A DNA stretch of 64,000 nt from Planctomycetaceae bacterium (GTDB lineage: Bacteria; Planctomycetota; Planctomycetia; Planctomycetales; Planctomycetaceae), in NCBI GenBank assembly GCA_019636285.1, contig JAHBXV010000029.1:1-64000 (forward strand), written 5' to 3'. This document shows positions 25,639 through 33,947 of this stretch, piece by piece. A program made the position numbers and the translations under genes. Numbering within the stretch: position 1 is the stretch's first letter; every line of letters starts with the position of its first letter. The notes under the pieces were generated by a model. It was not told the origin of the DNA. It ran no database searches and saw nothing but the letters and a program-made list of their open reading frames with translations.

Positions 25639-25834
25639 AGATTGGCGTCGTGGCTTCAAAGCCGGTTGACGCGACGATCCTCGCGGGCGAACTTATGGAA
25701 ACGGGATCGTGTCGCTTGCGGTGGATATCCCCCTCCAGCCAGGCCGGTTACAATTCAGGCTTTGCTCAAAACTCACGCCGGAAGTGACGTGCGCACCGGC
25801 GACATCCTCTGATCAGTGCAGTGGAATTGACTCC

Positions 25835-26692
25835 ATGGGATTGAAGATTTTCCTGGGCGACCGCCTGGTGGACGAGGCTGACGCAAAAATCAGCGTGTTC
25901 GACCATGGCCTGCTCTATGGCGACGGCGTTTTCGAGGGGATTCGCGTTTACAGCGGGAAGGTCTTCCTCCACGAAGACCATTTGCAGCGGCTGTACGAAA
26001 GCGCCCGTGCGATTCGGCTGGAAATTCCCCTGTCCCTAGACGCCCTGCGTAAGGCGGTCGAGGAGACCGTCGCCGCGAATTCCATTTCCGACGGCTACAT
26101 TCGGCTGGTGGTCACGCGCGGCGCCGGCAGCCTCGGGTTGGATATCCGCCGCACGGCCAATCCGCAGGTCATCATCATCGCCGATCGGATCTCGCTGTAC
26201 CCGGCGGAGACCTACACGAAGGGAATGGCGCTGGTGACGGCGAGCACGATTCGCAATCACCCGGCGGCGTTGAGCCCGCGGATCAAGTCGCTCAACTACC
26301 TCAACAACATCCTGGCCCGCATCGAGGGAACGGATGCGGGAATGGTCGAAGCGCTGATGCTCAATCACCGCGGTGAAGTCGCGGAGTGCACGGGCGACAA
26401 TATTTTCATCATCAAGAACGGCGTCGTGAAGACTCCGCCGCCCGATGCTGGCATTCTCGAAGGGATCACGCGGAATGCGGTGATGCGGCTCGCCATTGAA
26501 GCGGGCTACGAGATGCGCGAGTTCGTCATGACGCGGCACGACATCTACACAGCCGACGAATGTTTCCTAACGGGGACGGCAGCCGAAGTCGTTCCGGTGG
26601 TCAGCCTCGACGGCCGACCGATCGGCGACGGGAAGCCCGGCCCCGTGACGAAAGACCTGCTCGAACGCTTCCACGCGCTGACACGCGCGTGA
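25835..26692 (+). CDS. ilvE: Branched-chain amino acid aminotransferase (class IV)
   Basis: 285 residues from ATG 25835, where family members start ('MGLKIFLGDRLV'). PLP-dependent fold type IV: 'VFDHGLLYGDGVFEGIRVY', 'RIKSLNYLNNILARIEG' with the Schiff-base Lys, 'EVAECTGDNIFIIKNGVVKTPP'-type binding loop, and 'LTGTAAEVVPVVSLDGRPIG'. It interconverts Leu/Ile/Val and their 2-oxo acids. D-amino acid aminotransferase is the main alternative in this fold, but the GIRVY and TAAEV signatures favour IlvE. No other branched-chain gene is nearby. Confidence 0.9.
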   Translation: MGLKIFLGDRLVDEADAKISVFDHGLLYGDGVFEGIRVYSGKVFLHEDHLQRLYESARAIRLEIPLSLDALRKAVEETVAANSISDGYIRLVVTRGAGSLGLDIRRTANPQVIIIADRISLYPAETYTKGMALVTASTIRNHPAALSPRIKSLNYLNNILARIEGTDAGMVEALMLNHRGEVAECTGDNIFIIKNGVVKTPPPDAGILEGITRNAVMRLAIEAGYEMREFVMTRHDIYTADECFLTGTAAEVVPVVSLDGRPIGDGKPGPVTKDLLERFHALTRA

Positions 26693-26717
26693 GTCCGTTC
26701 GGCAAGAATGTGAAGTA

Positions 26718-26936
26718 TTACCGGGCCATGCCGCCCATCTCGGCTTCCGGAGCGGCGGGCGCTGGCGCGCGGGTGTGGCCGGGGCGGCTGGCGACCTGCT
26801 GCACTTCCGAAAGGACGCTGACGGCAATCGCCAGGACTAGGAAGATCCCCATGGCTAGGACGATCCAGCCGATCGTCTTGTCGATGGAATCGTTCGGGAG
26901 CAGGCTGTTATCGGTTCGGTCGCCGGTTGGTTGCAT
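26718..26936 (-). CDS. Small single-span membrane protein
   Basis: 72 residues. A polar N-terminus is followed by one clear membrane helix ('TIGWIVLAMGIFLVLAIAVSVL') and a Pro/Ala-rich tail. Start ATG 26936 has only a weak GAAGAG site upstream. It is convergent with the aminotransferase gene, 25 bp from its stop. I do not recognise it; the coding call rests on the well-formed helix and its position. Confidence 0.5.
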   Translation of the reverse strand: MQPTGDRTDNSLLPNDSIDKTIGWIVLAMGIFLVLAIAVSVLSEVQQVASRPGHTRAPAPAAPEAEMGGMAR

Positions 26937-27302
26937 GGTAGCGGCTCTTCGTGAGCAGTCCTGTGCGGGTGTCTGGTGTTCGAAAGTCCGTGCGAGTCGG
27001 AATCGATCGGTTGAGAGTGAATCGGGAGCGCGACCGAGTTCTTAAGTACAGCAACATTGATGCCGGGTCTGTGCGAGGGGAGAGTTTGCCAGGGACAAAA
27101 TGTTGCCTTCTTCGTGTTTCGCCCTTACTTTTTCGCAAGAAGTGCGAGCGTCTGGCCTCGGGGGGCGTTTCGAAAACACAACAACGTGTTGCGGGAATCA
27201 AACGATCGTTGTGTGCGGGACCGGGGTTGAATTGGCGGATTCGCGTGGAAGTTGGGCCATCGAGTCGTGAGAAGTGGCGATCGTTTGAAGGAGAGACTGA
27301 CC
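26937..27302. other. Intergenic region
   Basis: About 365 bp between divergent genes, with a relatively AT-rich part around 27040-27130. It should hold promoters for both neighbours. No gene, RNA or repeat was recognised. Confidence 0.4.
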
Positions 27303-28043
27303 ATGCGCGATTCACGCGGGACTTCGAGCCTTCGCTGTGTCTGGCTGGGGATGGTGGCCTGTGCCGCGCTGACGGCGAGCGGCGATCAACCGTCCGAGCG
27401 GACGCGAGAATCGGTTCTGGCGGCTCTGGATCCGCTCTCTCACCTGGTCGGGGAATGGCGGGGCATCGCCCAGCCGCGGCGCGGGTCGAGTGCCGGCGCC
27501 TGGAAGGAAGGCCAAACGGTCGCCTGGTCGTGGCAGCCCGACCGGACCGGACTGCGCTGGTCGATCAAGGAGAGCGAACTGTGGACCACCGCACTGGTCT
27601 CGCCCGGCGACAACGAGGGTGAACTGGTTTTGCAGGTGACCAAACCCGACAAATCAACGCTGACGCTGAAGGGCAAGCTGGACGGCAAGAAAGCGGTCTT
27701 CGAATCTGCGGCCGATGACAACGATCAGATTCAGCGAATTACTCTGACGTTGCTCAACAGCGATCGCGTGATCTGGCTGCACGAGCGCCGCCGCGATGGC
27801 CAGACTTTCACGGCCCGCATCGCCGAGATCGGCACGCAACGCGAAGGAACCCGGCTGGCCACCTCCTCAAGCGACGGCCCGGAATGCGTGGTAACCGGCG
27901 GGAAGGGGACCATCCCGGTGATGCACGCCGGCAAGACGTACTACGTCTGCTGCACCGGCTGCCGTGATGCGTTCAACGATGATCCGGAAGGGATTCTCGC
28001 TGAGTGGAACGCGAAGCGCGAGAAGGCGAAGACGTCGAACTGA
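27303..28043 (+). CDS. Exported protein with C-terminal YHS/TRASH-like metal-binding motif
   Basis: 246 residues from ATG 27303, preceded by GAAGGAGAG. A signal peptide ends near 'CAALTASGDQ'. The central part ('LDPLSHLVGEWRGIAQP' to 'VIWLHERRRDGQTFTARI') looks like a lipocalin-type beta barrel of the DUF1579-like kind. The tail has 'ECVVTGGKG' and 'KTYYVCCTGCRDAFNDDPE', which resembles YHS/TRASH domains that bind metal through Cys residues. A periplasmic metal-handling role is an inference. Single gene followed by a cluster of palindromic repeats. Confidence 0.75.
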   Translation: MRDSRGTSSLRCVWLGMVACAALTASGDQPSERTRESVLAALDPLSHLVGEWRGIAQPRRGSSAGAWKEGQTVAWSWQPDRTGLRWSIKESELWTTALVSPGDNEGELVLQVTKPDKSTLTLKGKLDGKKAVFESAADDNDQIQRITLTLLNSDRVIWLHERRRDGQTFTARIAEIGTQREGTRLATSSSDGPECVVTGGKGTIPVMHAGKTYYVCCTGCRDAFNDDPEGILAEWNAKREKAKTSN

Positions 28044-28068
28044 CGTTTTGTCGCGCCTTCGTTTTCGC

Positions 28069-28135
28069 GTGCCACTGGCTCTGCCAGTGCGTCTTGTCAT
28101 GGGCAATCAGCTTAGGGCGCGCTGGTAGAGCCAGT
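28069..28135. repeat. GTGCCACTGG palindrome, degenerate copy
   Basis: Left hairpin GTGCCACTGGCTCTGCCAGTG is intact. The spacer shares ATGGGCAATCAGCTTA with the copy at 20912-20988. The right hairpin is decayed (GCTGGTAGAGCCAGT). It follows the stop of the YHS-like gene by 26 bp. Confidence 0.7.
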
Positions 28136-28170
28136 ATCCCCCGGTGATTGCTAATTCAGATAGCAAGTGC

Positions 28171-28256
28171 TTGTTCCCAGTCTCCGTCTGGGAACAGTTC
28201 CGACGGAGGCTCTACCTCGCTCAAGCTTGAATGAGGCAGAGCCTGGGAATGCGAGG
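28171..28256. repeat. GTTCCCAG-type palindromic repeat, copy D
   Basis: GTTCCCAGTCTCCGTCTGGGAAC and a second part GAGGCTCTACCTCGCTC...GAGGCAGAGCCTGGGAATGCGAGG keep the same order as copies near 6 kb. It sits between two pieces of the GTGCCACTGG family, so this intergenic region is a repeat cluster. Confidence 0.65.
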
Positions 28257-28271
28257 AAGAGGCGAGAGAAA

Positions 28272-28298
28272 GGCACACTGGCGGAGCCAGTGGCACAC
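28272..28298. repeat. GTGCCACTGG palindrome, right half
   Basis: CACTGGCGGAGCCAGTGGCAC matches the right-hand hairpin of the full copy at 20912-20988. It lies 24 bp past the stop of the M56-type sensor gene on the minus strand. Confidence 0.65.
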
Positions 28299-28321
28299 GC
28301 ACATAAAACCGTGACAATGCC

Positions 28322-31300
28322 CTAATCGACTTTCAGCAACTCCGGTTCTTCCTTCTCAATGATGATCCGAGGAGAGGTCGTCCCGACTGGCGCGGACGGG
28401 AGAGGCAACAGTTCCTCTTCTTCCTCCTGCACGATGATTCTGGGCGTCATCTCAAGCACGACGCGGCCTCCTTCAGCCAGACGTGGATCGCCCGGCGGAA
28501 TGGTCGCGCTGATGTCGATGAGCACCGTCTGGCCATCGGGAATCGTCATCGGAATCGGTTCCAGACGCGACGGATGACTCGCTGGCAGAATCATGATCGC
28601 GATCTTGCGACGGTCGGCGGAGACAACCGGAAGCACGTCGATCGGACCTCGTTGAAGACTCTTCGCCGGGGTGACGTCGCCTTCCCTCAAGAGGACAAGC
28701 GGGATTCGTTGTGAGTTGAAGACTGTCACTTTGAGTGCCGATTTTGAAGATGGGGCACTTAACAGGCGGACCGATTCGTTTCCATCCAGCGGCGCGGTGG
28801 TTTGCCATTCGTCATTCGAAACCGTTCGTTCGGTCGCCTGAAGGACGATCTGCAGCTCGAGTTGTCGCCGCAGTTGCCCCAGGAGTATGGCGATCTCGTC
28901 GTGATTGCCTTGAGTCTGCCGGATCACCAGGCTCAGCGTCTGCGAGAAGAACTTCATGGTGCAGCGCCCGCCGACGTGATCCCAACTGTTTGGATCGATC
29001 GTTGAGCGGATCAGACTCATCAAGTTTTCCTGATTGACTTCAAGAGTCTTGCCTGCGTCCGTCGGCAGGCTTTGCGGCTTTGTGGGATCGGGAATCGGCA
29101 CGACCAGATCGGCGACGGGGTAGGTCATGACGAGCAGGGGGTTGGCACGGTCGGGGCTCGTGATGACGACCGCTTCATCACCGACGGTCATGGCCAATCC
29201 AAGCGATTGGGCGAGAATCTTCAGCGCTGATCGGGCGGAGATTCCCGACAGCTCCAGATTGACGGGCGCGTTGCGCTGGATTCCGGCTTCTTGCAGCCCG
29301 ATTTCATCGAGCACGATATTCGTGCCCGTGCGACGTTGAACTTCCGCAACAGCTTCACTGAGCGGAGTGTCGGAGAACGTGAGTTCAATGATTTGATTGA
29401 GCCCCGGTGAATCCAGGGTTTTCTGGGCCGGCTGCCGGTATTTGTCCCTCCGCGCCTGATCGGATGGCGGGGCTTTGGTCCACGAAACGGCGGGAGGAAC
29501 AGGTTGAGGAACCGCCGGCCGGTGATTGAGTGCCTGGTTGTAGGATCGCCTGATCAGTGACGTGGATGTTGCCGAGAACTGGATGAAAACGGTGTCATCG
29601 GCTTTGTTGCCACGTAGGTGGGTCGTGAAGTCGACATTGTGATACCCATGCTTCGCGAACCACCGCCGCAGGACTGGGTAGGTGCGTTCGATCTGTTGGT
29701 GATCAAAGGCTAAGCCGCGCTGAATCGGAAAATCCTGCGGGAAGCCCTCATCAAGCATCTCGGGAATGGCGGGTGCAATGAGAAGTCCGCCGACCTTGAA
29801 TCGTCGACCGGTTTCGATGCGAACCCGATAAGGGACGGCATCTGATTCCAGATCTGGCCGCTTCAACCGGGTTGCCCAGCCTCCGGGGGCGACGTAGCCC
29901 TGTCGCAACAAGTGATGCTGAATTGCCTTATGGATGTGGTCGTGGCGCAAAACGGGATACAGCTCCACATCAAGGTCACCAATGCGGCCCAGTTCGGGCT
30001 TGTCGGGGTCCACTTCCTTCCAGGTTTGTTTCAGAACCCGCGGTCCTTCATTCACATAGACGACAGCCTTCCAGCCCGTTCCCGTTTCCGACTCTTCATC
30101 GGGTTCGACGTTTACTTCAATCTTGGCGAACAGATAACCAAGTTTGTGGTAGTGGTCACGCAGTTCATCGGGCAGGCGCTTCGTGACGTCGCCAAACGTC
30201 GTGGGCGGCGAAGCGCGGCGTTTGAGATAATCGCTCGCAATCGTGGACCGTTTCCCGCTAAGCCGAACGCGTACCGGCGTGGTGTCATCGAGCGCGCGAG
30301 AGACGGGAAGCTGAACGATGATGGCGTCATCCGCATTCGCAGGCGGTTCGTACGTTGGCACGATTGGTTTTGGTTGGGGGTTCGCGGACGTTTTTCTCTC
30401 TGGGGCGGGTTTCTCCACGGTTGCCGTCACGATGCCCAGCACGGTCTTGCCGCGAAAATCGGGGAACTCGAGGAGCAGGTGTCTGTCTGGCTCCAGTCGC
30501 AGAGTCGTCTCGATCTGCGAGGCAGCAATCGTCGGAGCCTGCACGTTGGTATCGCCTGTCGGCAGCTCACTCACCTCGGTCACTTCCTGCTGCCGCAGGC
30601 GCAGCCACAGGTGAATGGCCCCATCGTTCTGGATCGTGGGCCTGAGTTCCCAGTTCATTCCATCCGCGACGACCTGAATCACAGCCTCGCGACCCTCGGA
30701 TGTGGGCCGAGTCTCGGTGACAAACGGCCGCTCAGAACCCACCTGAACCATGGCCGATTGCCCGCTGAAGGTGGTGATTTTCGGGGCAGACAGGGTGACC
30801 GCCTGCGGATTGGCCTCGATCTTGGCGATGAGTTGGCGAAGTTGCTTGTCACTCAGAGATGTATGCCGGGGCCGGTTCGTGAGTTCATCCTTTGATTTTA
30901 CCCAGGAGATGTCTTTCATCTGCTTTGCGTCGACGTCCGTCATCCAGCGAGTCTCGATGCGGACCAATTGCTTCGCAGCTTCCGGGTGCTCGCGGCGTTG
31001 TTTCAGCAGGTGAGCCAGTTCGGCATGTTCACCCGGCGTTGCTTCCAGCCGCAGACGGTCTCCGTCCCAGGTGACCTGCCGCAAAGCTGGCTGACCATCG
31101 AACAGGGGTGATCGCGATCGCATTTGGGAATTGCGAACGGCAATCGCGACGACTTCGTTCAGAAACGCGCGGCGGCGCTCCTTGTCGTTGGGGACATCAG
31201 CAAAGTCGGACGACAGCACGTCCGCGACGTCGTATGTCTGCCAGACAGGTTGCTGATCAAAGGCTGGGGAACCCTTCGTCGCTGCTTCGGCCGCCTCGGG

Positions 31301-32458
31301 TGATGAATAGATCTCACCGAGTTCGGGGGCCGGGAGTTCTTGTGGCCCCTCTGCTGCCAGTCGGTCAGCGGCGCCGGGTAAGGTGAGGATCAATCCAATG
31401 GCCAACAGGCCCCAGCCCCACCACGGAGTCTGGGCCGGACGTCCTTGTCCTGTGCGCATGATTCGCTCCATTCGTTCGCGGGTCAGATCGACGGGCCGAA
31501 CTCCCGGCGCCGTGGGGACGGGTTTGAGTCGCTGTTTCAGTTCCAAAGTCGAAAGCAGGCTTCGCGCGTAGCGGGCTGGTTCGCAATCCAGGGCCGAGAG
31601 CACTTCATCGTCGCAGCAGCGTTCCACCAGTCGGGAAAGGCTGCGATTGGCCCACCAGACCAGCGGATGAAACCACCAGACGCACTGGACCGCCGTCTGC
31701 CACCAGCCCAGCCAGAAGTCGCGGCGGCGGACGTGAATCAACTCGTGGGCGAGAATCGGTTCGAGATCGGCGATCGATCGCTGATCGACGAGGGCGGCGG
31801 GCAACAGGAGAGTAGGCCGGGCGATTCCGAGCACGGCCGGGCCGCGGTTGGTCGGTGTCACCCAGATTCGCGGCGGGCGGCGCAGCTGCAGGCGACGACA
31901 CAGCCGCGCGACCAGTTCGTCGAGTTCGGGCCGTTCCACACGCCCGGCTTGTCGCAAATGGTGGAACAGCCACAACAGTCGCATTGTCGTTCCCAGCGCG
32001 AAGATTGCGAAACCGCTGAGCCACCCGGCGACCAGAATTACGGGCCACACCTCGCGATTGAGATGAGTTGCCGGTTCTTCGACCGCAAGGAACTGCACGT
32101 CGGCCGGTTCCCACTCCGTGAGAGGAATGGCTTGCGCGGCCACATCGGGCGGGGTTGGGATTGATGCGGGAATGCTCGTGTCCGCCTCGATCGGCTCTTG
32201 GCGAGGAAAGACCGACGCCACGGTCTCGGCAGCCGGTAGGGTGGCAACCGTTTCGGTTGGGAGCGACCAGGTAAAAAGGCCGATGGGGCTGCTCAGGATG
32301 GGGGGTGTAACGGCTTTGGCAAGAACGAGCAGCCATAACATTGCGGCCAGGTGGGGCCGCGACCGTCGGAACAGACGGCTGAGCACGGCCACTCCCAAAA
32401 TCACGACCGTCAATTGCCAGGTCTGTGCGAACAGCAGCGACAGGATGGGGTCACTCAT
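28322..32458 (-). CDS. M56 (BlaR1-type) membrane metallopeptidase fused to secretin-like and POTRA-like regions
   Basis: 1378 residues, more than twice the length of BlaR1. The N-terminal ~370 residues form an M56 peptidase: membrane helices near 8-30, 38-58, 138-160 and 345-366, with the zinc motif HELIH at residues 238-242. Outside the last helix follow a secretin-like segment (about 550-660, 'LSAPKITTFSGQSAMVQVG'), a region with POTRA-like features (about 770-935, 'YHKLGYLFAKIEVNVEP', 'VYVNEGPRVLK') and an STN/secretin N-domain-like stretch (about 1015-1085, 'TFSDTPLSEAVAEVQRRTG'). The penicillin-binding sensor domain of BlaR1 is not seen. The start overlaps the BlaI stop by 8 nt. In the known scheme the sensor cuts its repressor after a signal; the signal here is unknown. 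Confidence 0.88.
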   Translation of the reverse strand: MSDPILSLLFAQTWQLTVVILGVAVLSRLFRRSRPHLAAMLWLLVLAKAVTPPILSSPIGLFTWSLPTETVATLPAAETVASVFPRQEPIEADTSIPASIPTPPDVAAQAIPLTEWEPADVQFLAVEEPATHLNREVWPVILVAGWLSGFAIFALGTTMRLLWLFHHLRQAGRVERPELDELVARLCRRLQLRRPPRIWVTPTNRGPAVLGIARPTLLLPAALVDQRSIADLEPILAHELIHVRRRDFWLGWWQTAVQCVWWFHPLVWWANRSLSRLVERCCDDEVLSALDCEPARYARSLLSTLELKQRLKPVPTAPGVRPVDLTRERMERIMRTGQGRPAQTPWWGWGLLAIGLILTLPGAADRLAAEGPQELPAPELGEIYSSPEAAEAATKGSPAFDQQPVWQTYDVADVLSSDFADVPNDKERRRAFLNEVVAIAVRNSQMRSRSPLFDGQPALRQVTWDGDRLRLEATPGEHAELAHLLKQRREHPEAAKQLVRIETRWMTDVDAKQMKDISWVKSKDELTNRPRHTSLSDKQLRQLIAKIEANPQAVTLSAPKITTFSGQSAMVQVGSERPFVTETRPTSEGREAVIQVVADGMNWELRPTIQNDGAIHLWLRLRQQEVTEVSELPTGDTNVQAPTIAASQIETTLRLEPDRHLLLEFPDFRGKTVLGIVTATVEKPAPERKTSANPQPKPIVPTYEPPANADDAIIVQLPVSRALDDTTPVRVRLSGKRSTIASDYLKRRASPPTTFGDVTKRLPDELRDHYHKLGYLFAKIEVNVEPDEESETGTGWKAVVYVNEGPRVLKQTWKEVDPDKPELGRIGDLDVELYPVLRHDHIHKAIQHHLLRQGYVAPGGWATRLKRPDLESDAVPYRVRIETGRRFKVGGLLIAPAIPEMLDEGFPQDFPIQRGLAFDHQQIERTYPVLRRWFAKHGYHNVDFTTHLRGNKADDTVFIQFSATSTSLIRRSYNQALNHRPAVPQPVPPAVSWTKAPPSDQARRDKYRQPAQKTLDSPGLNQIIELTFSDTPLSEAVAEVQRRTGTNIVLDEIGLQEAGIQRNAPVNLELSGISARSALKILAQSLGLAMTVGDEAVVITSPDRANPLLVMTYPVADLVVPIPDPTKPQSLPTDAGKTLEVNQENLMSLIRSTIDPNSWDHVGGRCTMKFFSQTLSLVIRQTQGNHDEIAILLGQLRRQLELQIVLQATERTVSNDEWQTTAPLDGNESVRLLSAPSSKSALKVTVFNSQRIPLVLLREGDVTPAKSLQRGPIDVLPVVSADRRKIAIMILPASHPSRLEPIPMTIPDGQTVLIDISATIPPGDPRLAEGGRVVLEMTPRIIVQEEEEELLPLPSAPVGTTSPRIIIEKEEPELLKVD

Positions 32459-32837
32459 GGCGATCCTCCTCCAGTCGATCGATCATGGCTCGCAACTGGG
32501 CGAGATCGTCCGGCGAGATCCCCCGGTCCTCGATGAGATGCCGCATGAGGGGGAGGGCTTCGCCGCCGAAAAGCCGTTCGACCAGATCGTCGATCGTGTC
32601 GCGAATGACGGTGCGAGGCTGCACGCGCGGTGAATAAATCCGCGTGCGGCCTTCCATCCGCCCCTTGAGATAGCCTTTCGATTCGAGCCGCCGCAGATAG
32701 GTTTGCACGGTGGCGAAGTCGATGTCCCGCTCGGGCGGGAAGGCCTCGTGAACCTGCCGCACGGTGGCGGACTTCAGCTCCCACAGGAGCCTCGCCACTT
32801 CCAGCTCTCCCTTGGACAACCCCGGCCGCTCGCCCAT
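32451..32837 (-). CDS. BlaI/MecI-family transcriptional repressor
   Basis: 128 residues, the usual size. The winged helix is typical ('LSKGELEVARLLWELKSATV', 'VQTYLRRLESKGYLKGRM', 'RIYSPRVQPRTVIRDTIDDL'). It is the first gene of a two-gene operon with the M56-type sensor and overlaps it by ATGAGTGA. ATG 32837 follows AAGAAGGAG 6 nt upstream. A 22-bp inverted repeat with TGTAC/GTACA ends lies about 27-48 bp upstream of the start and is a likely self-regulating operator. Many planctomycete BlaI/M56 pairs have no link to beta-lactamases, and none is present here. Confidence 0.93.
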   Translation of the reverse strand: MGERPGLSKGELEVARLLWELKSATVRQVHEAFPPERDIDFATVQTYLRRLESKGYLKGRMEGRTRIYSPRVQPRTVIRDTIDDLVERLFGGEALPLMRHLIEDRGISPDDLAQLRAMIDRLEEDRHE

Positions 32838-32863
32838 GATCGCTCCTTCTTAACGCAAACAAA

Positions 32864-32885
32864 TGTACGCGAACTATGGCGTACA
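32864..32885. promoter_or_regulatory. Candidate BlaI operator
   Basis: TGTACGC (32864-32870), 8-nt spacer, GCGTACA (32879-32885): perfect 7-bp arms. BlaI/MecI/CopY repressors bind dyads containing TACA and TGTA. Its place just upstream of the repressor gene's ribosome binding site fits autorepression of the repressor-sensor operon. Confidence 0.7.
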
Positions 32886-32927
32886 ATTGTCTGTCTGGCA
32901 AGAGCGATTTTGCCCACGCTTCATTTC

Positions 32928-33002
32928 GCCGCCGGTTGCTCGCAACCGGCGGCATCTCCCCAAAACGAAAACAGCCGGCGGACATCGGGATGTCCACCGG
33001 CT
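32928..33002. other. Two strong hairpins between the RRM gene and the BlaI gene
   Basis: The first (32928-32953) has a perfect 11-bp stem GCCGCCGGTTG with loop CTCG. The second (32973-33002) pairs AGCCGG and GGACATC with GATGTCC and CCGGCT around one mismatch and a GG loop, preceded by CCAAAACGAAAAC. They lie upstream of the genes on both sides, so they are not simple terminators of known genes; they may end a short antisense RNA or be repeat remnants. Confidence 0.5.
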
Positions 33003-33125
33003 GCAAGTCTTTGGAGCGTTGACCGCAGTGTCGCTTAGATCTCCTCACACAACCGGTTGTGCCGGTCGGAAACCTGCGGAATACCGGGCAAACACTTCAC
33101 TTCACAAAGGTTGTGTCAGGATCGC

Positions 33126-33473
33126 TTAGTAGCGACGGCCACCGCCACCGCCACCGCCATAACCACCGCCGTATCCGCCGCCACCCGAGCGGCCGCGTCC
33201 GCCACCACCGCCGCCGCCGCGCTCTTCGCGCGGGCGGGCTTCGTTGACGGTCAGCGAGCGACCATCGATATCCTTGCCGTTCATGGCCGCGATAGCGGCG
33301 TTGGCAGCCTGGGCATCGCTGAATTCAACGAACCCGAAGCCCTTGGAACGGCCGGTGTCGCGGTCCATGACAACCTGCGCCGACTTGACTTCTCCAAAGC
33401 TGGAAAACATCTGTTCGAGCGCGGAGCTATCCGTGCCGTACGTCAGGTTACCCACATACAACTTCATCGACAT
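33126..33473 (-). CDS. RNA-binding protein, single RRM with glycine-rich tail
   Basis: 115 residues. RNP2 is 'LYVGNL' and RNP1 'KGFGFVEF', with the classical spacing of one RRM (residues 3-82). The remaining ~33 residues are almost all Gly with Arg and Tyr. This is the cyanobacterial Rbp / plant GRP layout, often linked to cold or stress response. Two starts (MSM and M3) are possible; M1 is used. A second RRM gene lies 177 bp upstream on the same strand, so the two may be co-transcribed. Confidence 0.93.
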   Translation of the reverse strand: MSMKLYVGNLTYGTDSSALEQMFSSFGEVKSAQVVMDRDTGRSKGFGFVEFSDAQAANAAIAAMNGKDIDGRSLTVNEARPREERGGGGGGGRGRSGGGGYGGGYGGGGGGGRRY

Positions 33474-33626
33474 TTCTCAACAGTCCTTTCTGGGCGAGAC
33501 GTCCTGCCGAACCCGAAATCCCCAGAGGACCGGTCGTTGCGAGACGAGACTCAAAATCTAGCCCTCCACGAAAATCGTGGCGAGCCATCGAACGGCGACA
33601 GCAACGACTGCTGCCGCTTGCCTGAT

Positions 33627-33647
33627 TAACCCCTTTTCGGGGCGTTA
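33627..33647 (-). terminator. Weak hairpin after the upstream RRM gene
   Basis: CCCC-TTTTC-GGGG with flanking AA and TT that could pair around a bulge, located directly after the stop of the RRM gene on the minus strand. The stem is short and only a limited T run follows, so this is tentative. Confidence 0.3.
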
Positions 33648-33650
33648 AAT

Positions 33651-33947
33651 CTAGAGGAGATCCAGGAATGGGTTGGTTTTCGGGCGACTCTCCGGGCGAT
33701 TCGACTCGCTTTCCGCCTCGCGGACAACGATCGACCGGCCGGCCTGGCTGGATCCATTCAGCCGCGTGATCGCTTCATCGGCGTCGTCCCACGACGGCAT
33801 CAAGACAAAAGCGAAACCACGGGGATTGCCGGACTGGCGATCGGTGGCGAGACGAATCGAGGAGACGCGCCCAAAGCGTTCAAACAAAGAGCGCAGTTCG
33901 CGCTCGGAAGTGGTGTAGGCCAGGTTGCCTACAAAGATTTGCGTCAC
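33651..33947 (-). CDS. RNA-binding protein, single RRM without glycine-rich tail
   Basis: 98 residues from GTG 33947 ('VTQIFVGNLAYTTSEREL'), which fits the start of RRM proteins; AAGAAGGA lies upstream at a slightly long distance. RNP2 is 'IFVGNL', RNP1 'RGFAFVLM', so the domain is complete but RNP1 is less canonical than in the neighbour. The tail is polar and charged instead of Gly-rich. The pair probably arose by duplication. RNA targets unknown. Confidence 0.88.
   Translation of the reverse strand: MTQIFVGNLAYTTSERELRSLFERFGRVSSIRLATDRQSGNPRGFAFVLMPSWDDADEAITRLNGSSQAGRSIVVREAESESNRPESRPKTNPFLDLL

Noticed and set aside
28322-32458. Frameshift or sequencing fusion joining two separate genes
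   Set aside because: The frame is continuous for 1378 codons with coding character throughout; no internal start with a binding site was found at the domain borders. Still worth confirming by read coverage.
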